Positions 35,576-47,520 of a DNA stretch of 56,300 nt are shown piece by piece. Position 1 is the stretch's first letter. Each line of letters begins with the position of its first letter. Made by a program: the position numbers and the translations under genes. The DNA is from Parasitella parasitica. Taxonomy: Eukaryota > Mucoromycota > Mucoromycetes > Mucorales > Mucoraceae. Below the pieces are notes generated by a model that saw nothing but the letters and a program-made list of their open reading frames with translations, made no database searches and was not told where the DNA came from. Where the stretch lies: positions 55,786 to 112,085 of the forward strand of contig MU619295.1 of assembly GCA_025201805.1 (NCBI GenBank), read 5' to 3'.

Positions 35576-36702
35576 ACAGCAACTCCGGCTGCTTTTCTAT
35601 TTAATAAACCGTATTTGCCTATCCAAATGAGAATGATGACCAAACCGAGGACACAGGCACCCAAATAGTATTGAATCACCATACGTCTCCCCATAGTAAA
35701 CAACCCGCCTCTTGGTAAATTTTTACGATTGAAAACCATCATGAATACACAAATGAGCCCAATTACGATTGTGTACACTAGTCCAACAATCAGCCCATGA
35801 GGAAATTCAATCGCTACGCCCGCTAACAATAACCCATAGATTACAGATCCAATACACCACACAGCCTTGGTAACACTAGGCAAAGGGCCATGGATCTGGT
35901 TTCTAAAGGCGAATAGCTGAACCCAGCTCATAATCATTGCCCCTCCAGCATACAAATAATGCGCAATGTAATGCTCCCATGTCGTTTGCATATTCAGGTA
36001 CATTTCGTGTAGGATAGGGTATTCAAGCACAAGCTCTGGATGTGCCTCGTTGAAGTCCTGAATGGGATGCTATGGCAATAAATCAGTAGATGTGTGCAAA
36101 ACAACAATCGCCCTGTCATATAGCACCACTCACTTTGAATAAGGCACTCGCTGTATGAACGCCATGGAACTGGCAGTACATGCCGGCTCCTACTGTCCAT
36201 AGCAGCCAAGTAACACTCGCCTCGCTCAATGCACCCCCTTTTGTTTACATGTAAATATACGCTTTGTTATACTCTCGCTTTTTCTTCCCTTGTTGGGATT
36301 GGCTTACATACAGTAATGCGATCTTCCGCTGGTCATGATGTCTGCTCGTGTGATGATGAACAAATTCAACGGAAGTGTAATGAGAGGATCGAAAAATCTC
36401 CACAGGGCGTCGCCTGTGAACCAGAAAGACGGGTTGGGTAGATCGCAAACAACTGGTATTATTGTCATGAGTAACGTAAAAAATGCCGCGCCCAACATGA
36501 GCCAAGCAAGCCTATTGTCTTCTGCGTGCACATCTTTATAGGGATTACTTCTCGAAGGAAGTGCCGAATTTGCCGATGCCATCATTGCTCCTCGGCCATC
36601 CCTGTTCTCTTGCTCGTCATCCTCGTCTTCGGAATCTGCGAAAATTTGTTCAGGCGGTTGTCTTGTATAAATCGAAGGCAATTCGTAAGTATCATGAGCC
36701 AT
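35572..36702 (-). CDS. Uncharacterised seven-helix membrane protein
   Basis: Exons in reading order: 36702-36312, 36237-36134 and 36069-35572, giving 330 aa. The N-terminal ~55 residues are acidic and hydrophilic (ADSEDEDDEQENRDG). Seven hydrophobic segments follow: LAWLMLGAAFFTLLMTIIPV, FFDPLITLPLNLFII, VTWLLWTVGAGMYCQ, YIAHYLYAGGAMIMSWVQLF, AVWCIGSVIYGLLLAGVAI, GLIVGLVYTIVIGLICVFMM and VIQYYLGACVLGLVIILIWI. Histidines cluster near membrane borders (CQFHGVHTAS and TWEHYIAHYLYAGG), which could bind metal, though this is speculation. I do not recognise the family. The start at 36702 was preferred over an in-frame upstream codon because the extension is encoded by an A/T run. Splicing of exon 1 to 2 creates H-Y-W-G-A-L. 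Confidence 0.75.
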
Positions 36703-37921
36703 TTGCAATTGTGGAATAATAAAAAAAAATATAACGCCACAAGAATTAAAAGGCGTATTCATGTGAGTTTTAATCAGAAAAAGGTCGCCTAAATGCGCTT
36801 TGCTTGCTTGCCGTTTGATTTCCGTCGCCTACTACCTTATGCCATACTTATTCATCGCTATTTTTCAACGTTTTTTCTTTTTTTTTTTTGTTAGGAGAGT
36901 AGCTTATGCAAAGATTACGCATGGATGCTGGTTATTTATCGTTTCGTCACTCTAATATTGAATGTTTTTGAGTATTAATATTAATGAACTAGATTCTCAT
37001 ATATGCCAAACCCCTTTTATCAACTTTGCTTATGAACTTCAAGTACTAGAGATCAAGAGTGGGTTGAATCTTTCTCAATAATGCAGATGACTGATATATC
37101 CTCGAAAAACCCTCACTTTTAAGATTTTGCCTGCTTAAACTGAGATTAAAGTTTTGTCGATTTTTCTGTTGTTTTTTGCCACTTCCTGAACGAAAATGCT
37201 CTTTTTTTCGCAAAATTAGAGACAATTTTTACATTTTTCGCAGAAATTAAAATACGAGCATATTCAGTTTTGTTTGCTCTATCACTCAGTATAAAAAATC
37301 AAGTACTTTTTCTACAAAAATTTAAAGGTAAAACCCTTTGATCGTAATTTCTTTTTTTGTCCAAAAATCAACATTCTCAATAAGCTTTTTTGGATCCATG
37401 GGCTCTATACGATTTAAGCAGCCTATAGCTCAATTTTCCTCTCACATTGTTGTATGTTCCAAGGACGATTTTGCGGTGAAAAAGCAACATATCACTATTT
37501 TCCAATTTTTGACGAGGGTATACAAGGGAATTTGGAAAGGCTCAAAAACGCCTGCCAAAATATCTGAGTTTCAAGTTTATCTATGCGTAACCAAAGGTGA
37601 TGGTAATCAGGCATTCTCTTCTGCTGGCCGCTACTCAGGCCATCGACAGCCTATTTCCAAAGACATTTGCATCATGTTGTTTGTAGGTACACCCTCTTAA
37701 CTTTGCTGCCTCCTCTTTTATAGTAGATCCGGAGAAGAGGTAGGTTAATTCAGTGCAATGAAAAAGCGCATTCGTATTTTTTTTTTTTTTTTGATTTCTC
37801 CATCTCAATGACCTACCATCAATAATGAGACGATAATATTCAACTATTTACATCAAGCGAATAATGTTGGGGATTATTTATTTTCATTTTGAAAAAAAAT
37901 CAGTGTGCAAAAGCAAGAAAC
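36703..37921. other. Intergenic region
   Basis: Between the start of the 7-TM gene and the stop of eL34. A 120-codon frame at 37338-37700 (+) is uninterrupted but contains no motif I know and has no clear start context; it may be repeat-derived. T runs occur at 36879-36888 and 37780-37792. Confidence 0.3.
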
Positions 37922-38379
37922 TTATTTTTGGGCCTTGAGGACCTTCTTGACGATCTTTTGTTCTTCGATCAAGAAAGCACGGACAATGCGGTTTCTGACA
38001 CAGTGGGCACAACGAGAACCACCATAGGCACGGCTAACGTTCTTTTGGGTTTTCGAGACGGTGGCAAACTCACGGGGACGGAGAGCCTTGATCTATTGGT
38101 ATGATTGCCTATTAGTAATTCTGCGTAAATGCCACCTCGCTACAAATAGTACTCACACCAGCGAGATCTTCACCACAATCACCACAACGAGGAGCCTTGA
38201 CGGGCTTCTTCTCGTATTGGACGACGAGCTTTCCACCTTTTATTTATACAGACGGAATTAGTCTACTTTTTCTAAATGCTACTGATCAAGTTGTAATTAC
38301 CAGGGGTCTTTACGGCGCGAACACGGTTGGAGCGAGTGTTGTATGAACAACGACGTCTGTATGTAAGTCTCTGAGCCAT
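37922..38379 (-). CDS. RPL34: Cytosolic large-subunit ribosomal protein eL34
   Basis: Exons in reading order: 38379-38301, 38236-38157 and 38092-37922, giving 109 aa. The sequence is the standard eL34: [20 protein letters not shown], then [38 protein letters not shown] and [20 protein letters not shown]. Two Cys pairs (C-x2-C near residues 46-49 and 84-87) form the zinc-binding site seen in the family. It is a structural component of the 60S subunit. Codon use is strongly biased, as for other highly expressed genes. Confidence 0.96.
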
Positions 38380-38925
38380 TGCTGATAATTATCTACTATC
38401 CGATTGATGATTGACAAGTGAATGTAGTTGAGATTAAATCAATGTAATGTTGAAAGTGTGAAAACGTAAATGATGGTATTGAAAATTGATAAAGTTACAA
38501 GACTCATTGATCAGTATGCTATTCAATTACACAGTAGATGGATGGATGGATGATTAATTACCTCCCAAATGCAGCAATAGAATGAAAGGGAAGATTAACA
38601 ACACTGCTCATACTGTGATTCTCTTTGTAATGGCTGCCCCGCCTTTTTTTTTTCTTGGACATATAGTCCGGATCGGGACATTGGCATTACAAAAGCTTCT
38701 CACTGCCATGCCATTTATTCGCCTTATTTAACTATCGTCTCAATTGCACTCGCCTCTTTGATCTGGCTTAATACCATTATCGTACAAATCAACAACAGAG
38801 TTCTAACATCTTTTTTTTTGTTTTTTTTGTTTTACACGAATGATAAAAAGCCATCATCTTTCGGGTCATCATAACGAAAACTACACCATATCCAGTAGTA
38901 ACCTATACAGCTGCTGCCACACAAT
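38380..38925. promoter_or_regulatory. Region between eL34 start and Vfa1-like stop
   Basis: Presumed eL34 promoter and Vfa1-like terminator. It contains a short ATGG tandem repeat near 38535-38552 and T runs at 38645-38652 and 38811-38829. No gene recognised. Confidence 0.35.
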
Positions 38926-39591
38926 TTATTGCTTTGGGATAGTAGGCAATGTCTTGGGAACTTCAGGAAAATTTAGAGTCTTTAGCTTCTCCGATGCTTC
39001 CTTCTGTTCAATCTTCTTTCTATGTTCACGCTGTCTCAAGTAAAAGTAATCACGTTGAATGACAAAACGCACTGGCTGCTGGGATGACGTGGGAAGCATC
39101 GATGATGATGATGGCGACGATGGAGTGTTGTTGGTGCTGGTGCTGGTGCTGCCGTTGAGAGTCGGAGAAGACGGCTGTTTATTCTCCTCTGGCTCATCTT
39201 GCTTGCTTTCCTCGTCCTGGTCATGCTCCCTTTTTTTGCCCTCATCATCCTGTGTTTTATGACCACTGTTGCTCCCTCGCCATGATTTCCAAGCAGAGCC
39301 AATGCTCGATACTAAATCCACGACACTGTCGCTTTCAGGAGGCCTGCTGGCCAATTGCTCCTTTTTCGCTTTGCTTTGTACAGGCTTTGGCGAGCCCCCC
39401 AGCTTGGAACAGAAATTGAAATCGCCCAAATGGCTTCGGCAGATGTAAAACCAATCTGCGTTGCTATTGTCTGCAGACGTCAGTACGGCACTTGTGAATT
39501 TGCTGCAGACAAAGCAGGGCCGCTCTTGAGTCACTAGACGAGCGACGTAAAGGTTCTGCAGTCGCTGCGACTGCTTCGATTCTGCTGCCAT
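38926..39591 (-). CDS. VFA1: Vps4-associated protein 1 (Vfa1)-like
   Basis: Single exon, 221 aa (yeast Vfa1 is about 200). The N-terminal VFA1 domain shows LYVARLVTQERPCFVCSKFT and DWFYICRSHLGDFNFCSKLG, with a C-x2-C and a C-x2-H pair likely binding zinc. The middle is charged and Ser/Thr-rich (disordered). The C-terminal part is helical and basic (YFYLRQREHRKKIEQKEASE), where Vfa1 carries its Vps4 MIT-interacting element. The yeast protein regulates the ESCRT-III-disassembling ATPase Vps4 at endosomes. The start at 39591 is the Met before the conserved block; the frame stays open upstream through an A18 run that would give poly-Phe, so I reject the longer form. Confidence 0.85.
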   Translation of the reverse strand: MAAESKQSQRLQNLYVARLVTQERPCFVCSKFTSAVLTSADNSNADWFYICRSHLGDFNFCSKLGGSPKPVQSKAKKEQLASRPPESDSVVDLVSSIGSAWKSWRGSNSGHKTQDDEGKKREHDQDEESKQDEPEENKQPSSPTLNGSTSTSTNNTPSSPSSSSMLPTSSQQPVRFVIQRDYFYLRQREHRKKIEQKEASEKLKTLNFPEVPKTLPTIPKQ

Positions 39592-40051
39592 TGTTGGTTG
39601 TTCCAGAATAGAAAAGAAGAAGGAAAGGTAGAAGAAGGAGAGGAAAAAAAAAAAAAAAAAAACAACCCCCCCACAAAAAAAAAGGGTTTTCGAATTAGAA
39701 AATCGAGTTCCTTTGGTCAGCTTTTGGATTGCACAATGGAGCGTTTTACAAAGGCTCATTGAGCAGATAGAAAGGCCTATTATCTATGCTTTCGCGAATA
39801 ATGGAAATTGGCCTGAATAATGATGCCCCGTTCATACGCTAACAATGCGTTTTTATTGCACTGCTAAAAAAGAGGCCCTCGTGAAAGAGATGATGGCCGC
39901 TCATGCCCTGTGGTATGTACCAGTGTATGACACACATTGTTCAGTAAATAGCCTTGTGATCACGAAATTATTTACACGGCCTATAAATAAAACAAGCTTG
40001 GCTTCTTGTTTCTTTCTATTACTCTTTTTCTCCTTTATGCAATTCAATAAA
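39592..40051. promoter_or_regulatory. Divergent promoter region
   Basis: Separates the Vfa1-like gene (-) from the disordered-protein gene (+). It includes an A run of 18 at about 39645-39662 followed by short C and A runs. The downstream frame is open from 39845, so part of it could be N-terminal coding sequence if an earlier ATG is used. Confidence 0.35.
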
Positions 40052-41398
40052 ATGGCACAATCTTTCGATAAAAATAAGCACAGGATCTCCAGAACACAGG
40101 ATACGCTTGGATATATGGACACGAGCCTCATTCGCCAGCGACAACCTAAGCGAGAGAAAATCCCAAGAGTTCCAATCTCATCTAACTTTGCATATGTCAC
40201 AAATAGCAATATCTTGCCAGTGGAGCCTACTCCAACTAGGCCGATGCGACTTGCTGTAGACAACCGAAAGAGATCGTCTACAACATTGGCAAAGCCAGAG
40301 AACGCCCCAGAATCATCGTCTCACAGCGCAACGCAGCCACCTACCAAGTCCAATGCAGCCGATGCCACTGCTTTGAATACTGCCTTGAATACATTGCAGC
40401 CAACGGACCAACACCAAGACCCGCCGCTCGAATCCAGATCAAATTCTCTCAATAACAAAGGCAAGGAAAGGGAACATCCACCTGCCGCAGAACAAGCGCC
40501 AGCAGCATCAACTTCTGCCGAGGCACCCGCACAGTATGCCGCCAACAGCAACGACCAAGGGCCACGAGCGCCACCACAAACGTCGCAAGAAAGAGACGAG
40601 TTCAAGGATATGTTTGTCACCAAGTTCCTAGAGCTCAAAGAGCTAGCAGAGATGTTGCATTACATTGAGGGGTCAAGTCCACAGTCAGTATATACACAGA
40701 GCCGCTCGTTTGAGCAGGCTCCAAGGCCAACACCTTCTCATTCGGACCCAAACACCCATTCACAGCTGCGCAAGAAACCAAGCCGAGGTAAACTGAATGG
40801 GTATGTTTATCCGTCACCCGAGAATAATCGCAAAACCCACAACAAGAGCGCTGACATGGCGACTAATTACGGCGAGCCAAACAAAAGGCATTCAAGCAGC
40901 AGCAGCAGCAGACGCAATATTTATAGCAAAAGCAGAGAGTATCCTTTGGACCATCATGACGGTCGCACACCATATGATGCCAACGTATATTATGGCCATT
41001 CTTATGCTCAGCAAATACCCTACTACTACAGCCTATACAAAGATTACTACTTGCCACCGAGCGAGGAAGCATTCCTGGATCATGGAGACTATTACGTGGC
41101 CCATCATTCGCTCCATCGAGCAAGACAGCCCACATACTACGACGATGATATTAGGCCACGCAGAAAATCGTCGAGTAATATGCATGAAGAGCAGCAGTAC
41201 AGACTGAAGAAAAAGGGATCTCGAGGTAGTATGAGGAAATCTAAAGTGGGGCAGCAACAGCAACAGCAGCAGCACTCGTTCTACGAGTATCCTGATGTCA
41301 CTCCTCCCCACCCTCCGCATCACCACCATTATCAATATTCATACGGACATCCTGCTTATTACCAAAACCAACAATATGCCCCTAATGGAGGTGGTTAA
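40052..41398 (+). CDS. Hypothetical disordered protein, Tyr/His/Gln-rich C terminus
   Basis: Single exon, 448 aa from the ATG at 40052; in-frame ATGs at 40037 and 39845 would lengthen it. The N terminus is basic with a sequence that looks constrained (HRISRTQDTLGYMDTSLIRQ and IPRVPISSNFAYV). Residues of about 80-180 are Ala/Pro/Ser/Thr-rich. A short helical patch (DEFKDMFVTKFLELKELAEM) could be a coiled coil or peptide motif. The last third is rich in Tyr, His, Ser and Gln (a Gln run, then HPPHHHHYQYSYGHPAYY). I recognise no domain. Codon periodicity and length argue it is real; function unknown. A scaffolding or RNP-granule role would be a guess. Confidence 0.65.
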   Translation: MAQSFDKNKHRISRTQDTLGYMDTSLIRQRQPKREKIPRVPISSNFAYVTNSNILPVEPTPTRPMRLAVDNRKRSSTTLAKPENAPESSSHSATQPPTKSNAADATALNTALNTLQPTDQHQDPPLESRSNSLNNKGKEREHPPAAEQAPAASTSAEAPAQYAANSNDQGPRAPPQTSQERDEFKDMFVTKFLELKELAEMLHYIEGSSPQSVYTQSRSFEQAPRPTPSHSDPNTHSQLRKKPSRGKLNGYVYPSPENNRKTHNKSADMATNYGEPNKRHSSSSSSRRNIYSKSREYPLDHHDGRTPYDANVYYGHSYAQQIPYYYSLYKDYYLPPSEEAFLDHGDYYVAHHSLHRARQPTYYDDDIRPRRKSSSNMHEEQQYRLKKKGSRGSMRKSKVGQQQQQQQHSFYEYPDVTPPHPPHHHHYQYSYGHPAYYQNQQYAPNGGG

Positions 41399-41575
41399 AA
41401 GGACATTTGAGATTCTTTGATGGCATTTAATTTTAAAGGATATAATATATATATATGTGTGTACGTATAGATAAGAATAAAAAGAAAACAAGGTATATTG
41501 TGGCATAATTATTGCGTCGTAGAAATCATTGATCCTCCAGAAAATTCTGTACGCTATATTTATTATTGCAAATGG

Positions 41576-42136
41576 TTAGTTTGTGTTAGCGTGGGGCGGG
41601 AGGGGGGGGGGGATCTGTATATATAGTTTGTAAATAGCGTACCTTGGTGCAACGCTTTTTGTCTTTAAAAGCGTCTCTTTCCATTCTTGCTCTGGGTCAG
41701 ACAAAAAAGTAATGGCACCACCGCCGCCTACTGAAATCTCGACTGCATTATTTGCTTTTGAGGATGCCACTGCGGTGCGGATAACAACGTTGAAATCAGC
41801 ACTGCCGTTCAAAGAAAAGTATCCCAGACAACCCGAGTAAACGCCGCGAGGTTTGTGCTGCTCCAATTGATCTAATAGCTGCACCGATCGTAATTTAGGA
41901 GCTCCTGTCATGGAGCCAGGGGGAAAGCATTTCTGAACCGCTTCTACGCTGCTGACGTGAGGATACAGCGTGCCGCGGACTGTAGACACCAGATGGTGCA
42001 CTTTTTCATACGTCTCTACATGCATAAGCTTTGGCACGCATACGCTGCTGGGTTCACATACTTGGGCCAAATCATTTCTGATCAGATCTACAATCTATAC
42101 CATCTTCAAAGATTAGCCCTCTTGCGTAACGTTACG

Positions 42137-42171
<35 letters not shown>

Positions 42172-44632
42172 TCGGTTACCATGAGATTCTCGGCTCTTTC
42201 CTTTACATCCTGCCACAGCTGCTGCTTTCTCTCATTGTCCTTTGCGTCCATTCTTTCCTCACAAGCAGCGCCAAAGTCGCAATGCGCATCGCCGCACACG
42301 CATTTCAACACACGTGCTATTGTTCCTTTGATAGGCTTCATTTCTGCGACGTGGTCTTTGCTAACCTTCAAGAATCGCTCTGGGCTTGAGCTCAAAAGGC
42401 CCATTCCTGGAAACATCATGAGAGCAGAAAAGGGAGCAGGGTTGTTCTTTCGCAGATAGCGAGTATGGAGGCGCCATAGAGCAGGGTCTCTGGTGTCTGT
42501 TGTGATGTGCTTTGGCAACTCCAGGCGGAAACGCGTGGTGAGACAGATTTCATAAGCTTCGCCCTCTCTGATATTATCTACACATTGCGCAATGGTGCTG
42601 AGATACGTTTCATGTTCTGTGTCTGCTGTGAATAGTCTGGTGGCAAGGTCTATATTGACCGATGGCGTTGGTGTCGTCGATGCGCTTTTGAGGCTTGCAT
42701 CATCCACTATTTTCTGCTTCAAAATACGTTGGCTTGTTTGTAGCAAAATACTTTCCTGCGCCTGGATCCAAGCATTAGCTTGTTGCTGCTGCATGAATCC
42801 AATAGGCAATGATGGCTGATCTGGCGATACGAGCAGACAGCAGATATAGATTTCTCGCTTCACCTGATTGAACACTAAAAATCGATCAACAAACTGGAAT
42901 GCTGCGTCGGGTTCTTGGACACACAGACAGCAGTTGGGCTGCTGCTGGTCTGTGCGGTGATGGTGAGGACAGGCACACCGTTGCTCCTTTGGTGTAATGT
43001 AGCCGTCCATGCTCTCTCGCTTCATCTCGTAGCCAAAATAGCCGACCAAACCACCTTGAAAGTCAAGATCAGCCGACGGCTTGCCACCGTCTACAGTGCG
43101 AGGAACTATATCGCTGTACTGATCCAGCATTTGGGATATATAGTCGAAAAACGTGCCCCTTTCCAGCACTGCGGCAGATGTGTGGCCAGCCCTGGTTGTT
43201 GTGCAAACTTGACGGTGCAATGTTGAGTAGGTCAACATCAGGGCTGGACTGGTAGATAATACTGACATGCACGAATAAGGCGATGAACTTCTGCTGCTAT
43301 CCAACCATCCCATGTATTGCTCCCCCAGCGGATTCGACAACAATTCATCCACCAGTAATTCCGGATCAACCCAGTGGTGACAGCTGGTTTTTACTAGTAA
43401 CTCTACGCTTCGGTTGGGCTGATTTGACGCTGAAGATCTCAATAATTTTGGCAACGCTACAGAGTTGGACAATAATTCAGCACTCAATGGAGTGTTGGAT
43501 AGTCCCCGATGTCCCTGGAGTATAGGTTAATGTAAGCAATTTATCTACAACGCACAAAAAAAAGGAGGGGGGAGCTAACCTTGTCTACCATCCATTTATA
43601 GGTCTCTTTCTGGAAATTGTGTATCATTGCTGATCCTTCTTCGGTCGATACGGATTCAGGATGGAACTGGACACCCCACAAAGGCAGCGATTTATGCTGG
43701 AATCCCATTACTGTTATTTGCGTATCCTTACTCTCATTTTCCAAGTGGTTCAAATAGTGATTACGACTTGATGCTTCCTTGTCGCTGTCAACTAAGAATG
43801 CGGCCGTTCTCAAAGCATCTATATCAGCGTCGTTTTCGTAACAATAAGCTGTGAGCCGTAAATCCTCGGGTAATGCTATTTTCAATGGTCAATCGGCTTG
43901 CTATCTGCATCACATACTAGCCTACTGATCGCAGACACTTACAATCTTTCTCTACTACAAGCGAGTGATATCTAACGGCCCAGAATGGAGTTGGACACTG
44001 ATGCATAATGCTCTTGTAACTTGTATCTTCCGGCTGGTAATGATGCACTTGGGACATGCGGCCATGCATGATTCTTGGGGCGTAGGTTACCTATTTCGTC
44101 GTTACTAAACGTCAAGCGCATGCAAAGCATGAATTTTTGGCAGCGCTACCTTTCCACCCAGCAAATGGCCAATGCCCTGATGTCCCAAGCAGACCCCAAA
44201 GACGGGCCTGTGCAGATGAGACTGGCTTGGATCCAATTGAGCCTTTAGCAAGTCTGTACAAATACCAAAATCCTACACATGTTTCTGACTTTTGAGTTAT
44301 CAAATCAAGAGGGGGGGGGGAGAGAGAGACACTGCTTACCTCAGATCTCTCAGGCCTTCCAGGTCCCGGTGATATAATGACATTATCAAAATAAGGCAGT
44401 ATACTATTGACAAACTCTTGCCTAGACATGGATAAAATTTATCAGTGCTGTATTCCTCCCGAATGCACAGCTACACATCTTTTTACCAGCTACATTGATC
44501 ATTTCGAATAACCATTACATTGCTGCTATCAGTGAACAACTGCAACAGATTGAAGGTATAGGAGTCATAGTTGTCTATAATGAGTGTTTTGATGTGTTGC
44601 AAGTTTGGCTCTTGCTGCAATGTTGGAATCAT
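41576..44632 (-). CDS. ABZ1: Bifunctional p-aminobenzoate (aminodeoxychorismate) synthase
   Basis: Exons in reading order: 44632-44487, 44421-44340, 44272-44150, 44090-43943, 43875-43580, 43514-42180 and 42094-41576, giving 882 aa. The N-terminal class-I glutamine amidotransferase has [41 protein letters not shown] (nucleophile Cys) and [15 protein letters not shown]. The C-terminal chorismate-binding part has [76 protein letters not shown] and [20 protein letters not shown]. It makes 4-amino-4-deoxychorismate for folate. The Lys of PIKGT is the residue that forms the covalent intermediate in this subfamily. Two Cys/His-rich stretches in the second domain are unusual. Intron 6 carries a 28-nt homopolymer. 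Confidence 0.94.
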
Positions 44633-45445
44633 GCCTTTTTTTTTTGATGAAAAGAGTGAGTTTTCGAAAAAGGAACTGCTTCCATTTTTATAGATCTTGA
44701 CAGGATGGATGGTTTTGTCCACGAGTCACGGCATAACCAATAGAAGTCTGAAATCTACTCAATGAAACAAGCGGCATTCCCCAGTATGATGCGCCTATTT
44801 CATTCGAGGAGGCCGTCAGCCATCGAGATTTTGCAGATGGCAAAAGGGCAAATGCAACTGGTCGGCTCCGATTACAATGCAGCCAAACTTTTTGTTCGCC
44901 AGGAGCTTGATATTGTTCAATAGAAACAGTGGCATTTTTTTAATATTGAGATCTTGTTAGTATGAAGAGATATGCAGCCAATCGGTTCTGATCATAATAG
45001 GTGCAATCGCACCTCGAACAGATGTATCTCTGATAGGGGGCCAAGCATCTGTTGAGCCTTCAGCAAAATGACTTCATAATTATCTTATAAACTCGCTTGG
45101 TACATTTCGCAATTCATATCGATAAAAACCAAAGCTTGGCCTGCGTGTAAGTCATTCCAATGCAACGATATCATAAAACACATTGCATCAGCCCACAGGT
45201 CAAACGACAAGCCTGTAACGGGACAGCTATTGAAGGGTCTTGTATACATTCATCAGCTGCAGAGAAATTTAGGAAAATTAAACCAGCTTTTCAACTACAC
45301 AGATGAAACGAGAAACAGTTTTAATCTTTTCTTGATACATGAAGAATATATAAAACGAAAAAGTACAATTATAACGAGAAAAAAAAAATGCAAATTAGGT
45401 GATATTCTTCAGATTTACAGACGAATTTCGTTCATGTATGTGACT
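44633..45445. other. Intergenic region
   Basis: Between the PABA synthase start and the Tup1 stop. Two short, similar segments (near 44857-44880 and 44975-45000, both with a TCGGYTCYGAT core) suggest an old duplication. No gene recognised. Confidence 0.3.
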
Positions 45446-47440
45446 TCAAGATGAAGTAACAGGCTCATAGCTCCAGATCCTTGCTCTGTTATCACCAGAT
45501 CCTGTGGCAAATAATGGCCTTCTTCCAGGACTTGTGGCAACGGATATCACTATGATGAAATGTTACATAAACACATTGCATTTAATCTAAAGTATGGGCG
45601 AAGCATACCTGAATTCTTATGGCCTTGCAGCATGAATTGGGTTTGACCAGTGCGAGGATGCCAGAACTGGACACTTCGGTCTTTTGAGCCAGACACAATC
45701 CAGCGGTCGTCAGGTGTTGTAGCAACCGATAAAACGAAATCTTTGTGGCCTGAAAACACTTGAATACAGGAGTTTTTTGTTCTGTCGCCCAGCTGCCACA
45801 TTCGGAGAGTCTTATCCAAGCTTCCACTCACCAACGTTTTGCCATCGGGCATGAATGCCACCGAATACACACTATCTTCATGGCCCTCCAATCTCTCCAA
45901 TAGAGCGCCGTTAACAGCGTCCCAGATTCTTACCATTTTATCCAAACTGCCAGCAGCGACAAGTCTACTATCTGGCGAAATAGCAATGCTGGTAACTCCA
46001 GGGTCGCTCTGATCTACTTCGTTGATGCGTAAAGTGTGTAAGCATTTGGCATCTACCCAATCCCAGATTCTGGTTGTACGATCGCCTGAGCCAGAAACAA
46101 GGATGCGACCATCACGACTAAACTCGAGTGAATAAATGTCCTGTTCGTGTCCTGACAAAACGCATCGAATACGTGTCCTTGCGATCTCCCAGATCTGCGC
46201 GAGGGGGGGAAAAGGCTGAGAAAAAAAAGTACTAGGTAAAAAAATGATGATTTGCATAGCTTACTCTGATTCTTTTGTCTTCGGCACCAGTAGCCAGGTA
46301 CTTGCCGTCGGGGCTGAAACTTACAGATCGAATGTACAAATCACCATCTTTGCCAGCAGTTTCATCTTGCAGAACACTACAGGGAAAGAAAAAAAAGATA
46401 ATAAAGAAGCAGGGGTTATAGGTAAGGAGGGGGAAAGTTTAGAGTTGGTGATGTTAATATAAAGTTAAGGTGTAACAAACATTTTTTTTGTACATACGCT
46501 ACACGTGTTGAAGTGATGGTATCGTAGATGTATGTCGCTTGATTGCATCCAGCAGCGAGGAATCTGCCATCCATGCTGAACTTGACGCAGCACACCACGC
46601 TATCATGGTCCAGAGTGTGAACGAGATCAACCTTGAGATATCTTGGCACCTTTGGATTGAATCTGATGATAGACAGCACATGCAATTTTTTTTTTTTAGT
46701 GCGCTTCCGACAACAAAGAAAAGAATCGACTTACAATGCAAACCAGTCTTGTCCCTCTACCTTCATGTTGGCTGGAACTGACTCAGGGTCAAGGTCATTC
46801 AGGCCAATGCTGGGTTGATTTGCTGGTGCTACCACGGACGAAGAGGGCGGCGGAGGGGGAGGGGGTAATGTTGATTTAGGTCTGTTGCTATGTTGCGGTG
46901 GCTGACCTGGCTGCTGGGAGGGAGGAGGCCCAAAATGGGGCACATTTGTCAATGGAGAAGCAGTCAACGGGGGAGGTGCTGGAGGTGGTTGAGATTGCTT
47001 AATGTCGGGTTGCTGAGATGGCTGGTACCCGCTGTGCTGCATCTGATCCAATTGCTGTCTTAATCTAGAAATTTCTTCTTCGTATCTATAGAACAATTTA
47101 GTATAACTGGGCTGCGTGGAGACACCAAAAAAAAAACACGTAACTGCTTCTTTAGCATTTGCTGCGTTCGCTCCAAGTCCAACAATGTCTGCTGAAATAC
47201 ATTCATTTCCTGGATTTGGCTGTTGACTATATTACATGTCGTGGATAGTGGTTAATTTCGATTGCGCCTGCTAGCTTAAATGTGTATATAGTCACCCTTG
47301 TGTTCATATTCATCTCTTTGGCTCTTGGTAATCTGTGCCTCTTGGCTAAGCTGGTCGTATTCAACTTTTACTGCTTCTAAAAGCTCCAATAATCGTGTTT
47401 GGTTCGTAGGAACCATGGGCCGATGGTTATATACTGACAT
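45446..47440 (-). CDS. TUP1: Tup1-type WD40 transcriptional corepressor
   Basis: Exons in reading order: 47440-47296, 47226-47145, 47085-46735, 46662-46498, 46376-46265, 46194-45609 and 45549-45446, giving 514 aa. The N-terminal ~90 residues form the helical Tup_N tetramerisation region ([20 protein letters not shown], then a coiled coil to [11 protein letters not shown]). A Pro/Gln-rich linker follows, then the [20 protein letters not shown] lead-in and seven WD repeats (for example [20 protein letters not shown] and [20 protein letters not shown]), ending [10 protein letters not shown]. Tup1, with Ssn6/Cyc8, is recruited by DNA-bound repressors and represses transcription through nucleosomes and Mediator. 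The length is shorter than yeast Tup1 (713) because the linkers are short. Confidence 0.95.
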
Positions 47441-47489
47441 TGGGTCTCTTGATTTATTGTTTTAATGAATTAGGAATAACGAAAGAAGG

Positions 47490-47520
<31 letters not shown>

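Noticed and set aside
36702-36762. Longer N terminus for the 7-TM protein
   Set aside because: The extension is encoded mainly by an A/T run and adds a poly-Phe patch before an acidic cytoplasmic head; more likely 5' UTR.
40321-40638. 105-codon minus-strand ORF
   Set aside because: Antisense to the disordered-protein gene and made of its Ala/Ser-rich complement; no independent support.
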